DNA of 9,170 nucleotides from Lentisphaeria bacterium. Its GTDB lineage: Bacteria; Verrucomicrobiota; Lentisphaeria; Victivallales; UBA1829. The translations under genes and the position numbers were made by a program. The stretch covers positions 1 to 9,170 of the forward strand of contig JAFVRL010000251.1 in assembly GCA_017504325.1 (NCBI GenBank), written 5' to 3'. This document shows, piece after piece, positions 1-5,811 of this stretch. A model generated the notes under the pieces. It ran no database searches. It saw only the letters and a list, made by a program, of their open reading frames with translations, and had not been told where the DNA came from. Within the stretch, counting starts at the first letter, position 1. The number at the start of each line of letters is the position of its first letter.

Positions 1-33
1 GTAAAGCTGGGCAGCAAGCTGTGATTTTTTCAT
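1..33 (-). CDS. 5' end of a gene leaving the window; probable sugar phosphate isomerase/epimerase (partial)
   Basis: Only the first 11 codons are visible, reading MKKSQLAAQLY. The start is well supported: an excellent Shine-Dalgarno GAGGAGG lies 7 nt upstream, and the ATG overlaps the stop of the regulator gene in an ATGA arrangement, typical of translational coupling. From knowledge of the family, an N-terminus ending in AQLY is characteristic of the first beta strand of xylose-isomerase-like TIM-barrel sugar phosphate isomerases/epimerases. Such enzymes commonly sit beside Gfo/Idh/MocA oxidoreductases like the one at 1399-2478. The family assignment rests on 11 residues and genomic context, so it is tentative. 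That a coding region starts here is much more certain. Confidence 0.6.
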   Translation of the reverse strand, partial: MKKSQLAAQLY

Positions 34-1109
34 TTTGTTTCCTCCTCTTTTATTTTATTGTTCCGGACACTTTGTCTTTCCATGATTTTTCCTGTAAGGA
101 TCGCGGAATCCGTATCTTTTCCATTACATACCGCTTCATAAAGAAGTTCAAATGCCTTCTGACCTGTTTCAAAAGCCGGTTGGACGATCGTGGTAAGTCC
201 GGCTTTTTCCCCTTCCTGCCAGGAGGTATTGTCATAACTGATGATGGAGACATCTTCCGGGATACGGATGTTGAGTTCTCCGGCAAAACGGTAAAGCAGC
301 TCTGCCCAGCGGTCCCTTCCGGTAAAGATGGCGGCATGATTTCCTGCAGCTTTTTTCAAAAGCTGCGAGATCCTTTTTCTGTAATATTTTTCTTCCTGAC
401 CGTTTTCCATAAAGAGAACAAGGGCTGGATCGGCAGTCAGATCCTCTTCCGCCAACGCTCCCTTGAGTCCGCAGAACATCTCTTTATAAATAAATGTGCT
501 TTCCGGACCACCGGCAAAACCGATCTTGCGGAAACCATGTTCAAAAAGATATCTGCCTGCCATTCTGCCGATCCCCCGGAAATCAATGCTGACCGAGGGA
601 AGTTTTTCCGCTTCCTCCCAGTTGGCAACAATAAAGCGTACAGCGGAATTCCGGAATATCTGCAGCGATGCCTCATTGATCCTTTCCAGAAAGATCACAC
701 CGTCGAAATTGCCGTCTTCAAGACGGGCACACAAGCGTTCTTCCGGTTTGTTTGTAAAGGAAAGAACCACTTCTGCTGACCGGGAATCCGCTGCAGCAGT
801 TGTTCCCAGCAGGATCTCTACAGCTTCGCCTGCACGGAAATTTACAAGTCCCATCGGCAGGATCATCAGAAATTTACGGATAAGTTCCGGGGTATCTGTA
901 TTATAAACGATCCTTGCGCCTTTTCCGCTGACTCTGCGGATGAGTTTTTTCTTTTCCAGTTCATCAAAAACAGCATGTAAAGAACCTCTGCCTATGGCAA
1001 ACTGTTTGCACAGTTCCCGTTCCGACGGGAGAAAACCGTTGCAGGCAAGTTCCCCTTTCCGGATGGCTTTTTCAATTTTTTTTATGGCATCGTTGGTCTT
1101 TTTATGCAT
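30..1109 (-). CDS. GntR-type winged-helix / LacI-type sugar-sensing transcriptional regulator
   Basis: A 359-aa DNA-binding regulator, probably a repressor released by a sugar ligand. Residues 1-70 form a GntR-type winged helix, with the hallmark LPSERELCKQFAIGRGSLHA (27-46) followed by a wing at 58-68. Residues 78-350 resemble a LacI/periplasmic-binding-protein sensor: GRMAGRYLFEHGFRKIGFAG (181-200), IPEDVSIISYDNTSW (283-297), TTIVQPAFETGQKAF (306-320) and a terminal ERQSVRN. This GntR-head/LacI-body design is that of AraR of Bacillus subtilis. The frame stays open up to a TTG at 1175, but that TTG is the -35 box of a good promoter whose -10 box ends at 1147. Transcription therefore starts inside the extended frame, and the ATG at 1109 is the start. 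The ribosome site is weak (AGG, 11 nt upstream). It overlaps the next gene by 4 nt and is divergent from the oxidoreductase. The ligand is unknown. Confidence 0.9.
   Translation of the reverse strand: MHKKTNDAIKKIEKAIRKGELACNGFLPSERELCKQFAIGRGSLHAVFDELEKKKLIRRVSGKGARIVYNTDTPELIRKFLMILPMGLVNFRAGEAVEILLGTTAAADSRSAEVVLSFTNKPEERLCARLEDGNFDGVIFLERINEASLQIFRNSAVRFIVANWEEAEKLPSVSIDFRGIGRMAGRYLFEHGFRKIGFAGGPESTFIYKEMFCGLKGALAEEDLTADPALVLFMENGQEEKYYRKRISQLLKKAAGNHAAIFTGRDRWAELLYRFAGELNIRIPEDVSIISYDNTSWQEGEKAGLTTIVQPAFETGQKAFELLYEAVCNGKDTDSAILTGKIMERQSVRNNKIKEEETK
41..47 (-). promoter_or_regulatory. Strong ribosome binding site inside the regulator's last codons
   Basis: GAGGAGG on the minus strand, 7 nt before the ATG at 33. 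It is embedded in the codons for the regulator's C-terminal Lys-Glu-Glu-Glu-Thr-Lys. It decides the start of the gene leaving the window and supports co-translation with the regulator. Confidence 0.75.
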
Positions 1110-1146
1110 AATAATGTATTCCTGTGACAGAACTCTTCTTTCCTTT

Positions 1147-1175
1147 AATATAGAGGATACAGTGCATTTTTTCAA
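1147..1175 (-). promoter_or_regulatory. Sigma70-type promoter of the regulator gene
   Basis: On the minus strand TTGAAA (1175-1170), a 17-bp spacer and TATATT (1152-1147), with optimal spacing. The expected transcription start is near 1140, giving a leader of about 30 nt before the ATG at 1109. An A-rich and then polypurine stretch lies just upstream on this strand and could act as an UP element. Confidence 0.75.
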
Positions 1176-1182
1176 GAAAAAA

Positions 1183-1215
1183 TCTCCCCCCCTTTTTTCT
1201 TTCCCTCTTTTTTTT
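1183..1215. other. 33-nt uninterrupted polypyrimidine/polypurine tract
   Basis: Every base from 1183 to 1215 on the plus strand is C or T, including a run of seven C (1186-1192), then six T, and a run of eight T at the end. It lies 8 nt upstream of the regulator's -35 box. It may bend DNA, serve as an UP element on the purine-rich strand, or be prone to slippage. No function is shown by the sequence alone. Confidence 0.5.
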
Positions 1216-1266
1216 ATATGTTTTACGGATTTTCCCGGCTTTTTTCAGAAAAAACGGATTATTTAT

Positions 1267-1276
1267 ACGGTACCGT
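1267..1276. promoter_or_regulatory. Candidate operator: perfect palindrome ACGGTACCGT
   Basis: A perfect 10-bp palindrome ending two bases before the -35 box of the oxidoreductase promoter and standing about 90 bp upstream of the regulator's -35. Its core is GTAC, as in the known AraR operators of the same regulator class. It is a plausible binding site for the neighbouring GntR/LacI-type protein, inferred from position and symmetry only. Confidence 0.4.
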
Positions 1277-1278
1277 TC

Positions 1279-1307
1279 TTGAAATAGGCAGGAAAAGATG
1301 ATATATT
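1279..1307 (+). promoter_or_regulatory. Sigma70-type promoter of the oxidoreductase gene
   Basis: TTGAAA (1279-1284), a 17-bp spacer and TATATT (1302-1307). Hexamers and spacing are identical to those of the divergent regulator promoter. The expected start is near 1314, giving a leader of roughly 85 nt that contains the second palindrome. Confidence 0.75.
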
Positions 1308-1325
1308 TTGTGTACCGGCAGTATA

Positions 1326-1350
1326 AAAAATATACCAATGGTATTTTTTT
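1326..1350. promoter_or_regulatory. Candidate operator: 25-bp imperfect palindrome around ATACC-AAT-GGTAT
   Basis: Perfect 5-bp arms ATACC (1332-1336) and GGTAT (1340-1344) flank AAT. After one mismatch the symmetry continues into an A5 on the left and a T5 on the right. It lies about 20 bp downstream of the predicted transcription start of the oxidoreductase, a position suited to repression. On RNA the same sequence could form only a weak A-U-rich hairpin, so a DNA operator is the likelier reading. Confidence 0.45.
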
Positions 1351-1386
1351 GCTCCGGCTGTACAACATTCACAAAAGGTAAATCTT

Positions 1387-1393
1387 GAGAGGA
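1387..1393 (+). promoter_or_regulatory. Ribosome binding site of the oxidoreductase
   Basis: GAGAGGA ends 5 nt before the ATG at 1399, which fixes this start over internal methionines such as the one at residue 26. Confidence 0.75.
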
Positions 1394-1398
1394 ATATT

Positions 1399-2478
1399 AT
1401 GATAGCAAAAAAGACAAAAACAGTTTTTGCGGCAAGACAGGCTTCTGTGGGGTTCGGGATCATCGGTACAGGTATGATCGCTTCACTTCATGCAAAAGCC
1501 ATTACTGCCATTGCCAATGCCCATCTGGTCGCTGTTTACGGAAATGAACCCGAATGTGTCAGAAGATTTGCTGAAGAATATGGTGTAAAGGCTTACTTTT
1601 CCCTGGATGAATTTCTTGCGGACGGGGAAATACAGGCTGTCACCATTGCCGTCCCTTCCGGATATCACGGGGAAGTGGCGATCCCTGCGGCAAGAGCCGG
1701 AAAACATATTTTATGCGAAAAACCTCTGGAGATCACTCTGGACAGGGCGGACAGGGTCATTCAGGCTTGTGAAGAAAATAATGTTCTTCTTTCCCCGGTA
1801 TTCCAGGCGCGTTTTTCCCAGCCGGTACGCATGGTGAAAAAGGCAATGCAGGAAGGCCGATTCGGGCGTATGGTGCTTGCCAGTGCCCAGATGCGTTGGT
1901 TCCGCAATACTGCCTATTATACCAATTCCACATGGAGAGGTACCTGGGCTCTGGATGGTGGTGGGGCCTTGATGAATCAGGCGATCCATACCATCGACCT
2001 TCTGCTTTACATCAACGGTGCCCCGGACACAGTTTTTGCTTTTGCCGGAACACTTACCCACAGTATTGAAGTGGAGGATAATCTTTGCGCCACAGTAAAA
2101 TTCCGCAATGGTTCTTTCGGAACCATTGAAGTAAGCACATCCTGCGCTCCGGGATTTCCCAGAAGACTGGAATTTTCCGGAGATAAAGGGACGGTGGCTT
2201 TTGAGGAGGGAAAGATCACACGCTGGGAATTTACAGAACCTCTGCCCGGAGATGAGGATGCGAAAAATAATTTTTCCGGAGCAGGCAGCCATGGCGGACG
2301 CAATCCCGCCCATATTGATTCCATTGGACACGAACTGCAGATCAGTGATCTTGCCGATGCCATCCTTACCGGCAGAAAGCCTTTCCTTGACGGGCGGGAG
2401 GGAAGGCGCGCCATTGAACTTATTTCCGGTATTTATGAATCTGCCAGAACCGGGCGTCCATACAAATTCAACTCCTGA
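1399..2478 (+). CDS. Gfo/Idh/MocA family NAD(P)-dependent oxidoreductase
   Basis: A 359-aa cytoplasmic enzyme expected to oxidise or reduce a hydroxyl/keto group of a sugar, sugar acid or inositol-type substrate with NAD(P). The Rossmann half carries the dinucleotide motif GIIGTGMIA (20-28) and the family signature CEKPLEITLDRAD (106-118), whose Glu-Lys-Pro holds the catalytic lysine K108. The C-terminal alpha/beta half shows DGGGALMNQAIHTIDLLLY (186-204) with the usual His (H197) and Asp (D200) three residues apart near the active site. Length is typical. The first 14 residues before the Rossmann strand are a basic extension (MIAKKTKTVF), not a convincing signal peptide. It has its own promoter and ribosome site, is divergent from the GntR/LacI-type regulator, and is followed by a strong terminator, so it is probably monocistronic and repressed by that regulator. 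The exact substrate cannot be told from sequence. Confidence 0.93.
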   Translation: MIAKKTKTVFAARQASVGFGIIGTGMIASLHAKAITAIANAHLVAVYGNEPECVRRFAEEYGVKAYFSLDEFLADGEIQAVTIAVPSGYHGEVAIPAARAGKHILCEKPLEITLDRADRVIQACEENNVLLSPVFQARFSQPVRMVKKAMQEGRFGRMVLASAQMRWFRNTAYYTNSTWRGTWALDGGGALMNQAIHTIDLLLYINGAPDTVFAFAGTLTHSIEVEDNLCATVKFRNGSFGTIEVSTSCAPGFPRRLEFSGDKGTVAFEEGKITRWEFTEPLPGDEDAKNNFSGAGSHGGRNPAHIDSIGHELQISDLADAILTGRKPFLDGREGRRAIELISGIYESARTGRPYKFNS

Positions 2479-2534
2479 AAAAAGAATGAGGCTGCCGGGA
2501 ACGCAAAGCCATCCTTACCGGCTGTAAAAGGCAT

Positions 2535-2587
2535 AAAAAAAGATATTATGGGAGAATTGCTGTGTCTCCCGTAATATCTTTTTTTTT
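2535..2587. terminator. Bidirectional intrinsic terminator between convergent genes
   Basis: A 15-bp stem (2541-2555 with 2565-2579, one G-U/mismatch position) has a 9-nt loop. It is preceded by six A (2535-2540) and followed by eight T (2580-2587), giving a U-tract in both directions. It lies 63 nt after the oxidoreductase stop and about 50 nt after the stop of the minus-strand operon, so it can end both transcripts. Confidence 0.93.
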
Positions 2588-2589
2588 AC

Positions 2590-2617
2590 AACAGATGCTT
2601 TTCTGAAAGCAGCTGTT
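2590..2617. repeat. Second hairpin, 11 paired bases around a tetraloop
   Basis: AACAG-A-TGCTTT (2590-2601), loop TCTG, then AAAGCA-G-CTGTT (2606-2617), with a single A/G mismatch. It sits between the stop at 2629 and the terminator, so minus-strand mRNA would carry two hairpins in a row. It lacks a U-tract of its own and may protect the 3' end or help pausing. Confidence 0.55.
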
Positions 2618-2628
2618 TGCGGATATTT

Positions 2629-3408
2629 TCAGTCTTTGACTTCCAGTTTGATGTTTCTGAACTGGATGGGGGCTTTGCCGTTTGTGAAGATCACAATATT
2701 GGCATAAGCTGTTCCGGGCGTCCACATTCTGCCTCCCATACCTTTTTTCACCATACCCTTTACTGTTCCTTTGGTACTTTTCCAGTTCGTGTCAGCAAGA
2801 TCTATAATGGAAACATACTGGTACCCGCCATTGGCGTGGAGTCTGACTTTGGTTCCGGCAGGATAATCTTTATGCATCTTCAATGTCAGAGTGATCTTCC
2901 ATGTTCCGTCAGGGAGTTTTTCCGCAGTTTTAAAATTGCCGTGGCTGACTTCTTTGTTGGGAAGATCGGAATAATCCTCTTTTGTATTGAAAACGACTTT
3001 TGTTCCTGCCCGGAATTTACTGCCGTCTTTCACCAGGATCGTCATATCCCCTTTTTTCACCGGGGCAGTCAACTCTGTATCCGTTCCGGGAACGATATTT
3101 ACATGATAGGCGGTAATGGAGTCTTTTTTTGCATCCGCAGGCTTGAAGGCAAAATAGACCCGCACCTTTTTGCCGGGTTCGGGGCAGCGGAACTCTCCGG
3201 AAAGAATGGTGGTCTTTGCCGGATCTGTCTTGATCATTTCCGTGGAGGTCACTACTCCTTTGGCAAGCAGCAGAACATCATCCGGCAGTGTTTTCAGATT
3301 GGGGGAATCCCGCCAATCCGCTTTTTCCGGAAACTCTGCAATTTCTGCGGCACAAAGAACCGTAAGGGAGAACATTGCTCCGAGAGCGAGAATAAGGGAT
3401 TTTTTCAT
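2629..3408 (-). CDS. Secreted beta-rich protein of unknown function, last gene of the operon
   Basis: A 259-aa protein I do not recognise as a named family. Residues 1-21 form a signal peptide (MKK, then a hydrophobic stretch to LCAA before EIAEF). C19 is not in a proper lipobox because Leu precedes it. The mature part is rich in predicted beta strands. A segment at 116-140 (PVKKGDMTILVKDGSKF...) has the strand-turn pattern seen in some extracellular beta proteins. The end, TPGTAYANIVIFTNGKAPIQ (230-249) then FRNIKLEVKD, looks like the final strands of a jelly-roll carbohydrate-binding fold. A carbohydrate-binding or accessory role is inferred from this and from the two upstream DUF4838 genes. 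The start has a good ribosome site (AGAAAGGA, 7 nt upstream). The gap to the upstream gene is only 21 nt and the terminator follows closely. Confidence 0.8.
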   Translation of the reverse strand: MKKSLILALGAMFSLTVLCAAEIAEFPEKADWRDSPNLKTLPDDVLLLAKGVVTSTEMIKTDPAKTTILSGEFRCPEPGKKVRVYFAFKPADAKKDSITAYHVNIVPGTDTELTAPVKKGDMTILVKDGSKFRAGTKVVFNTKEDYSDLPNKEVSHGNFKTAEKLPDGTWKITLTLKMHKDYPAGTKVRLHANGGYQYVSIIDLADTNWKSTKGTVKGMVKKGMGGRMWTPGTAYANIVIFTNGKAPIQFRNIKLEVKD

Positions 3409-3429
3409 TTTGTTTTCCTTTCTGTTTGA

Positions 3430-5793
3430 TTATTTAAAGAGGATCTTTCTGAATCCTTCCGGGCCGTGGAATCTTCCTTCATAACTCCAGCTGGAAAGTT
3501 CGTTTTTTTCTTCCGGAATGGTTGTAGCTCTGCCTCTGGCAATATTGACAGACCATTTTTCCCCTTTCTGCGGCGTTCCGCCAAGTTCCGTAAAGGGGAT
3601 CTTCATTTCCACGATCCAGCGGTCTTTCAGAACTTTCACCTTTTTTGTTACTTTCATATTGTAGGCAAGCTGTCTGTCGCTTGGACCGTAAGATTTTGTA
3701 TCATAAATGACTCCTTCATGGTTGATGACCCAGTGGATATAGGCACAACCGAATGCCGGGGGCGCAAAGAACAATTCAAAATTGTTGCCCATCCAGACTT
3801 CATCGTCATGTTTTTTCCCTTTGGAAAGCAATTTATCTGTATGGGTATCCATTGCCTCCAAGGCAAGATAAAGGTATTTTTCATCCCACAGTACCCGTAC
3901 TCTGCTCTGGTTTACCGCCTTTTTCCCGCCGCCATTGAATTTTGTAAAATTGCTTACTTCCTTTGCGTTTTTCCATGCCTCTTCATCAAGAATACCGTCG
4001 ATTTTTATATTGGACGAGATTTTTTTTGCAACGGCAGGAGTGCTTTGCTGTTTGGCATAAAGACGGGCACTTTTTACAAAGGAAAGGAGGAAATACTCTT
4101 TTTCAAACCGGATGCGTTTCAGAAGAATGGGGTCATTGGCTGCTTTTTTCTCTGCTTTGTCAAGAAGAGAAAGCAATTTATCTTCCAGACCTTTTTCCTG
4201 CAATACCATGCCCAGAGCCACATTGCTTGTCCCGTACATGAAATGGGCAGGGATACTGCTGTAGGAATTCCGCAGGATCTTACGGTATTCTTTCATCTCA
4301 TCCCACGCTTTGCCGTAAAATTTGCTTCCGATATCTTCCAGAACTTTTTCAAAATCCCCGTTGGGGTTCCACATGAAATATGCCTGCATATAACAGGTAA
4401 GGAAATTGCCCCGCCACTGTTCCCGGATCTTGCGGGAATTGTATCTGGGACCATAATAGGCGTCTTTGGGGGGGACTTCATCACAATAGCCGTATCCATT
4501 GAGGGAGGCATAATATTTTATATCCTCTGTCACAACTTTTTCCAGCGGCAGATAATGCACATCAAAGGAGGGCAGCATATTGGTATATTCGTAAGTGGAG
4601 ACCCGCATCCCGGCATTTTTCCATGCATTGAGGATCTTTCTGGTGCGTTCATTGATTTTACAGGAGAGATCCCCCACACTGTGGGTATAGCAGCGGTGAT
4701 GGACACAATAGGTGATGCTTGCCCGCTCATCCGGTTTTACTCCCATCGGGGGCGTCTGATAATTCTGGTAGGCGGAACAATCAAACTTTACATAAGGATA
4801 AACCTTTTTACCCTCTTCAATAAGCATATTGGCAAGTTTCCAGAAGCGGGTACTTACGACGCCTTCTTTGCGTTCCGCTTCCGGATCAAGTTTACGGCAG
4901 TTGTCACACTGACACCACACTGTGGAGTCATTATTCATGATATTAAAGGAATTAAGGCGTCTTTCCCCGATCATTTTGATAAGGTTCTCTTTCATGATCT
5001 GTAATGTTTCAGGATTGGAGGTACAGGGCTGGTTCTTCTGACCGCCTCTGCCGCCATTGCGGAAGATCAGTTTTTCATCGCCGCACTGGGGAACGCGTTT
5101 GCCGTCAACAAGGCAGTAGAGTTCCGGTTTTTCCTTGAAATAGATATCCGGAATAAGGGAACTGAAAACGTGTCCTCCGCCATGCTGGATGCCGCCGAAT
5201 TTGTGTTTCAGTGTCATTTTGTTCCGCAACAGCCATTTTCTTGCGATTTCATCGGTATGGATATTGGCGCAGACGTGATTAAAGGTACGCAATTCCATTG
5301 CAGGATTATCGGTCAATACCATTTCCGGAACAGTAAAATCTTTCTTCTTCTCAATATATTCCCCGTCCTCCCCGGGGAAGAACCAGCGGACATTTCCGTA
5401 ACGTTTCAATAATTCGTATGCTCCATAAATCACTCCCACGGGGGTGACAGAGTAGATAAATACTCCTTTTGGGGAAGCTCCCAGAAGAAAGCCGTCTTCC
5501 TTTACTTTCCCGGTATGCCTGTAAATTGCAGAAGGCATACTGTTGCGGAATTTTTTCCCGATATAGATTGGATACACGCCTTCCGGGGCTTTCTGCCGGA
5601 TCTCCAACCTTGCTCCGGTGATCTTTTCCAGATAATCCGCCAACTCCATAGCGGCATAAGAATCCGCCTCATTATGGGAGTAGCCGTCCACAACGATACA
5701 GCTTACTGCTTTCCCGTCTTTCACAAGGGGAAAGTTTCCTGCAAAAATGCTTACGGAAACCAGAATAAGCAACAGGGACAACAAATGTTTCAT
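3430..5793 (-). CDS. Secreted DUF4838 protein B: GH67N-like domain, DUF4838 core, CBM9-type tail
   Basis: A 787-aa probable exported glycan-active enzyme. Residues 1-19 are a signal peptide. Residues 20-155 resemble the N-terminal alpha/beta domain of alpha-glucuronidases and hexosaminidases (SYAAMELADYLEKITGARLE, 45-64; PIYIGKK, 75-81). Residues about 160-500 are the DUF4838 core, with NNDSTVWCQCDNC (287-299), ITYCVHHRCYTHS (360-372), STYEYTN (399-405) and YCDE (436-439). A helical stretch leads to a CBM9-like domain at 588-787: IKIDGILDEEAW (596-607), LWDEKYLYLALEA (635-647) and SSWSYEGRFHGPEGF (767-781). From memory, DUF4838 is the family in which GH163 endo-beta-N-acetylglucosaminidases of gut Bacteroides were founded; activity and substrate here are inference. 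The start has GAAAGGA upstream. The gap to the upstream paralogue is 18 nt. Confidence 0.9.
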   Translation of the reverse strand: MKHLLSLLLILVSVSIFAGNFPLVKDGKAVSCIVVDGYSHNEADSYAAMELADYLEKITGARLEIRQKAPEGVYPIYIGKKFRNSMPSAIYRHTGKVKEDGFLLGASPKGVFIYSVTPVGVIYGAYELLKRYGNVRWFFPGEDGEYIEKKKDFTVPEMVLTDNPAMELRTFNHVCANIHTDEIARKWLLRNKMTLKHKFGGIQHGGGHVFSSLIPDIYFKEKPELYCLVDGKRVPQCGDEKLIFRNGGRGGQKNQPCTSNPETLQIMKENLIKMIGERRLNSFNIMNNDSTVWCQCDNCRKLDPEAERKEGVVSTRFWKLANMLIEEGKKVYPYVKFDCSAYQNYQTPPMGVKPDERASITYCVHHRCYTHSVGDLSCKINERTRKILNAWKNAGMRVSTYEYTNMLPSFDVHYLPLEKVVTEDIKYYASLNGYGYCDEVPPKDAYYGPRYNSRKIREQWRGNFLTCYMQAYFMWNPNGDFEKVLEDIGSKFYGKAWDEMKEYRKILRNSYSSIPAHFMYGTSNVALGMVLQEKGLEDKLLSLLDKAEKKAANDPILLKRIRFEKEYFLLSFVKSARLYAKQQSTPAVAKKISSNIKIDGILDEEAWKNAKEVSNFTKFNGGGKKAVNQSRVRVLWDEKYLYLALEAMDTHTDKLLSKGKKHDDEVWMGNNFELFFAPPAFGCAYIHWVINHEGVIYDTKSYGPSDRQLAYNMKVTKKVKVLKDRWIVEMKIPFTELGGTPQKGEKWSVNIARGRATTIPEEKNELSSWSYEGRFHGPEGFRKILFK
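5006..5032. repeat. 27-bp exact match shared with 7589-7615 (paralogue core)
   Basis: The two DUF4838 genes are identical over 27 bp here and nearly identical again at 5131-5167 versus 7714-7750. The offset is 2583 bp in both cases. These stretches encode the conserved QPCTSNPET and FKEKPELY-side motifs. This is homology between paralogues, not a mobile repeat. Confidence 0.8.
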
Positions 5794-5811
5794 CTTTTTT
5801 CCTTTCTTTTA

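Noticed and set aside
1240..1254. TTTTTTC-A-GAAAAAA symmetrical sequence
   Set aside because: Considered as a terminator or operator, but it is A/T homopolymer symmetry with almost no G-C pairing, has no gene ending before it, and is more likely the A-tract background of the promoter region.
1314..1398. Leader of about 85 nt before the oxidoreductase, considered as a riboswitch
   Set aside because: It is too short and lacks a G-C-containing multi-stem architecture. The only symmetry is the A-U-rich palindrome, better explained as a DNA operator.
1711..2331. 206-codon minus-strand frame inside the oxidoreductase
   Set aside because: The plus-strand frame carries all Gfo/Idh/MocA motifs; this is its antisense shadow.
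2642..3352. Lipoprotein signal on the 259-aa protein (Cys at residue 19)
   Set aside because: The residue before the Cys is Leu, which does not fit a lipobox; an ordinary signal peptide cut near residue 21 fits better.
3466..5004. 512-codon open frame on the plus strand, opposite DUF4838 gene B
   Set aside because: It is a shadow of the real gene. The minus-strand frame has a signal peptide, recognised domains and a ribosome site; the antisense product has no recognisable domain and no good ribosome site.
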